Shown piece after piece: positions 62,319 through 64,000 of a stretch of DNA of 64,000 nucleotides. A program made the translations under genes and the position numbers. The stretch spans positions 1 through 64,000 of the forward strand of contig JBEBIT010000006.1 of assembly GCA_040080215.1 (NCBI GenBank), given 5' to 3'. Positions within the stretch are counted from its first letter, which is position 1, and each line of letters starts with the position of its first letter. This DNA comes from CAIUGU01 sp040080215 (lineage in GTDB: Bacteria > Pseudomonadota > Gammaproteobacteria > Steroidobacterales > Steroidobacteraceae). The notes beneath the pieces are model-generated. The model did no database searches. It was not told the origin of the DNA and worked only from the letters and a program-made list of their open reading frames with translations.

Positions 62319-62960
62319 GTGCACGCTCACGCCAATCTGAATCATGCTCGACCGCTCTCGAGGCCGCCTGCCGGCTTCGAGCACATCCGCCGCTACCAGG
62401 ATCCGCGGGGAGCGGTGATCGCCAAGCTGCTCCCCGGCGATTACTACGTCACCACGGAAGACGAGATCCTGGACACCGTGCTCGGATCCTGCGTGTCGGC
62501 CTGTATCCGCAGCCCCAGGCTCAACATCGGCGGCATGAACCACTTCATGCTGCCTCAGCCCCGAAACGATGGAAGCGATTCCTGGACGGACAAGGCGGGC
62601 AACGCAACCCGTTACGGCACCGCCTCGATGGAGTATCTGATCAACCGGATCCTCAAGGGCGGCGCGCAACGCGCCGAGCTCGAGGTCAAGATCTTCGGGG
62701 GCGCCCGCGTTCTCGCGGCACTGACGGATGTCGGCGAAAACAACGTCGCTTTCGTACGGCATTTCCTGCGCAATGAAGGCCTGCGGATCCTGGCCGAGGA
62801 CGTCGGGGACACCTGCCCGCGGCACATCCAGTATTCACCCATGACCGGCAAGGTCCGGGTCAAGCAACTGAAGCGTTCGGACGGCGTTGCTTCGCGCGAA
62901 CTGCAGTACCAGAGCGGCCTGGCAGTGGCGCCGGCTGCGGGCTCCATCGACCTGTTCTGA
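62319..62960 (+). CDS. cheD: CheD, chemoreceptor glutamine deamidase
   Basis: Deamidase converting receptor Gln to methylatable Glu. The 213-residue product from the GTG at 62319 (AGGGA seven nt upstream) has the catalytic Cys in TVLGSCVSACI and the His in GGMNHFMLP. The VKIFGGARVL block with the rest of the CheD fold follows. The frame is open upstream into cheR but with no CheD similarity. CheD in a cheR-cheD-cheB order is common in Xanthomonas-like bacteria. Confidence 0.94.
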   Translation: MHAHANLNHARPLSRPPAGFEHIRRYQDPRGAVIAKLLPGDYYVTTEDEILDTVLGSCVSACIRSPRLNIGGMNHFMLPQPRNDGSDSWTDKAGNATRYGTASMEYLINRILKGGAQRAELEVKIFGGARVLAALTDVGENNVAFVRHFLRNEGLRILAEDVGDTCPRHIQYSPMTGKVRVKQLKRSDGVASRELQYQSGLAVAPAAGSIDLF

Positions 62961-62977
62961 CAGCGGACTAGAAGCCC

Positions 62978-64000
62978 ATGAAGAAAGTCAGAGTCCTGAT
63001 CGTCGACGATTCAGCGCTGGTGCGCCGGCTGCTGACCGAGATCTTTGCCACCGACGGAGATATCGAGGTCGTCGGTGCGGCCAACGACCCTTTCATGGCC
63101 AGAGAGAAGATCAAGCAGCTTAATCCCGACGTCATCACGCTCGATGTCGAGATGCCGAGAATGGACGGCGTGACCTTCCTCGAGAACCTGATGCGGCTCA
63201 GGCCCATGCCCGTGGTCATGGTCTCGTCGCTCACGCAGGCCGGTGCGGACGTCACGCTGCGCGCACTCGAACTCGGTGCGGTGGACTTCGTGACCAAGCC
63301 CAAGGTGGACCTCGCCGGCAGCCTGACGAACTACGCCGACGAAATCACATCGAAGGTCAAGGCCGCAGCGGGGGCGAGACCGCGGGCTCGGCCCGCTTCG
63401 CCCTTGACGTCAGGGCCGGCGCCAAAGCTGTCGGCTGATGCCATCCTGCCGGGCGTCGCGCGCCGTGCGCCTGTCCTGCGCACGACGGAAAAGATCATCG
63501 CGATCGGAGCGTCTACGGGTGGCACCGAGGCCTTGCGGGAGTTGCTGAGCGCCTTGCCGCCGGATGCCCCCGCCATCGTCATCTCGCAGCACATTCCCGC
63601 CGCCTTCAGCGGCCCCTTTGCCCAGCGGCTCGACAAGGCGTCCGCCATGGCCGTGTCCGAAGCGCAGGATGGGCAGTACCTGCTTCCCGGTCACGCGTAC
63701 GTGGCGCCTGGCGATCGGCACCTGATCGTCGAGCGAGACGGGGCACGTTACCGCTGCCGCCTCAACGACGGGCCGCACGTGAATCGCCACCGCCCGAGTG
63801 TCGACGTGATGTTCCGCTCGGTGGCCCACAGCGTCGGACCGAATGCCGTCGGCATCATCCTGACCGGCATGGGCGACGACGGCGCGCGCGGGCTCAAGGA
63901 GATGCTTGAAGCGGGAGCGCGCACCGTGGCGCAGGACGAGCAATCGAGCGTGGTCTGGGGAATGCCGGGCAGCGCGGTCAAGCTCGGTGCGGCAGAGATC
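62978..64000 (+). CDS. cheB: CheB, chemoreceptor methylesterase, 3'-truncated by the window
   Basis: Response regulator-methylesterase that removes receptor methyl groups. It starts MKKVRVLIVDDSALVRRLL, has its phospho-acceptor Asp in VITLDVEMPRMDGV, and a linker with Pro and Arg. The esterase domain carries catalytic Ser (GASTGGTEAL), His (VISQHIPAAF) and Asp (GMGDDGARGL). 341 codons are visible and the frame is still open at the last base; family length suggests few residues are missing. Confidence 0.96.
   Translation, partial: MKKVRVLIVDDSALVRRLLTEIFATDGDIEVVGAANDPFMAREKIKQLNPDVITLDVEMPRMDGVTFLENLMRLRPMPVVMVSSLTQAGADVTLRALELGAVDFVTKPKVDLAGSLTNYADEITSKVKAAAGARPRARPASPLTSGPAPKLSADAILPGVARRAPVLRTTEKIIAIGASTGGTEALRELLSALPPDAPAIVISQHIPAAFSGPFAQRLDKASAMAVSEAQDGQYLLPGHAYVAPGDRHLIVERDGARYRCRLNDGPHVNRHRPSVDVMFRSVAHSVGPNAVGIILTGMGDDGARGLKEMLEAGARTVAQDEQSSVVWGMPGSAVKLGAAEI

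Overview
The window is GC-rich chromosomal DNA from a gammaproteobacterium. Two things point there: the divergent uvrA/ssb pair followed by the miaB-phoH-ybeY-corC-lnt block, and a Pseudomonas/Xanthomonas-style flagellar cluster with FleQ, FlhF, FlhG/FleN, MotC/MotD, CheZ and a DUF2802 protein. The presence of CheD, a FliT-like gene and a PilZ-like gene behind fliS suggests the Xanthomonadales/Nevskiales/Steroidobacter side of the class. That placement is inference from gene order, not from a phylogeny. No rRNA, tRNA, CRISPR array, insertion sequence or prophage was recognised.

Housekeeping part (about 1-13,000): the 3' end of a GNAT acetyltransferase gene, uvrA (minus), ssb, the tightly coupled tRNA/ribosome/envelope operon miaB-phoH-ybeY-corC-lnt, an unidentified exported (probably outer-membrane) protein, an RhlE-type DEAD-box helicase behind a long leader, a bidirectionally placed terminator, and corA (minus).

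Flagellar part (about 13,170-51,130): flgA, flgM and flgN on the minus strand, with flgB-flgL on the plus strand from a consensus sigma-54 promoter. Then come fliC, flaG, fliD, fliS, a FliT-like chaperone and a PilZ-like protein; the two sigma-54 activators (FleQ and a receiver-less NtrC-type protein); fliE-fliK; fliL-fliR; flhB, flhA, flhF, flhG and fliA. This covers essentially all rod, hook, filament, MS-ring, C-ring and export-gate genes. FlhF and FlhG imply polar, number-controlled flagella. rpoN, a FleS-type kinase and flhDC are absent from the window.

Chemotaxis and motor part (about 51,200-64,000): cheY, cheZ, motC, motD, a DUF2802 protein, a minus-strand pair (an FlhB C-terminal-domain-like protein and a second FliK-like protein), then a STAS-domain protein, cheA, one methyl-accepting receptor with a C-terminal WxxF tether, cheW, cheR, cheD and cheB (cut by the window end).

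The regulatory hierarchy can be read from the sequence. Sigma-54 (-24/-12) elements precede flgB, the second activator and fliL, and a weaker one lies upstream of the DUF2802 gene. Sigma-28 elements of the form T(C/A)AAG-N14-(G/T)CCG(A/T)TA precede flgM, fliC, fliS and the STAS-cheA operon. A palindrome of the form TGTGA-N6-TCACA recurs in flagellar intergenic regions. In three of them it is centred about 64-68 bp upstream of the -24 GG. This shared architecture is the most interesting unexplained signal in the window: a CRP/Vfr/Clp-type site or the binding site of one of the two sigma-54 activators.
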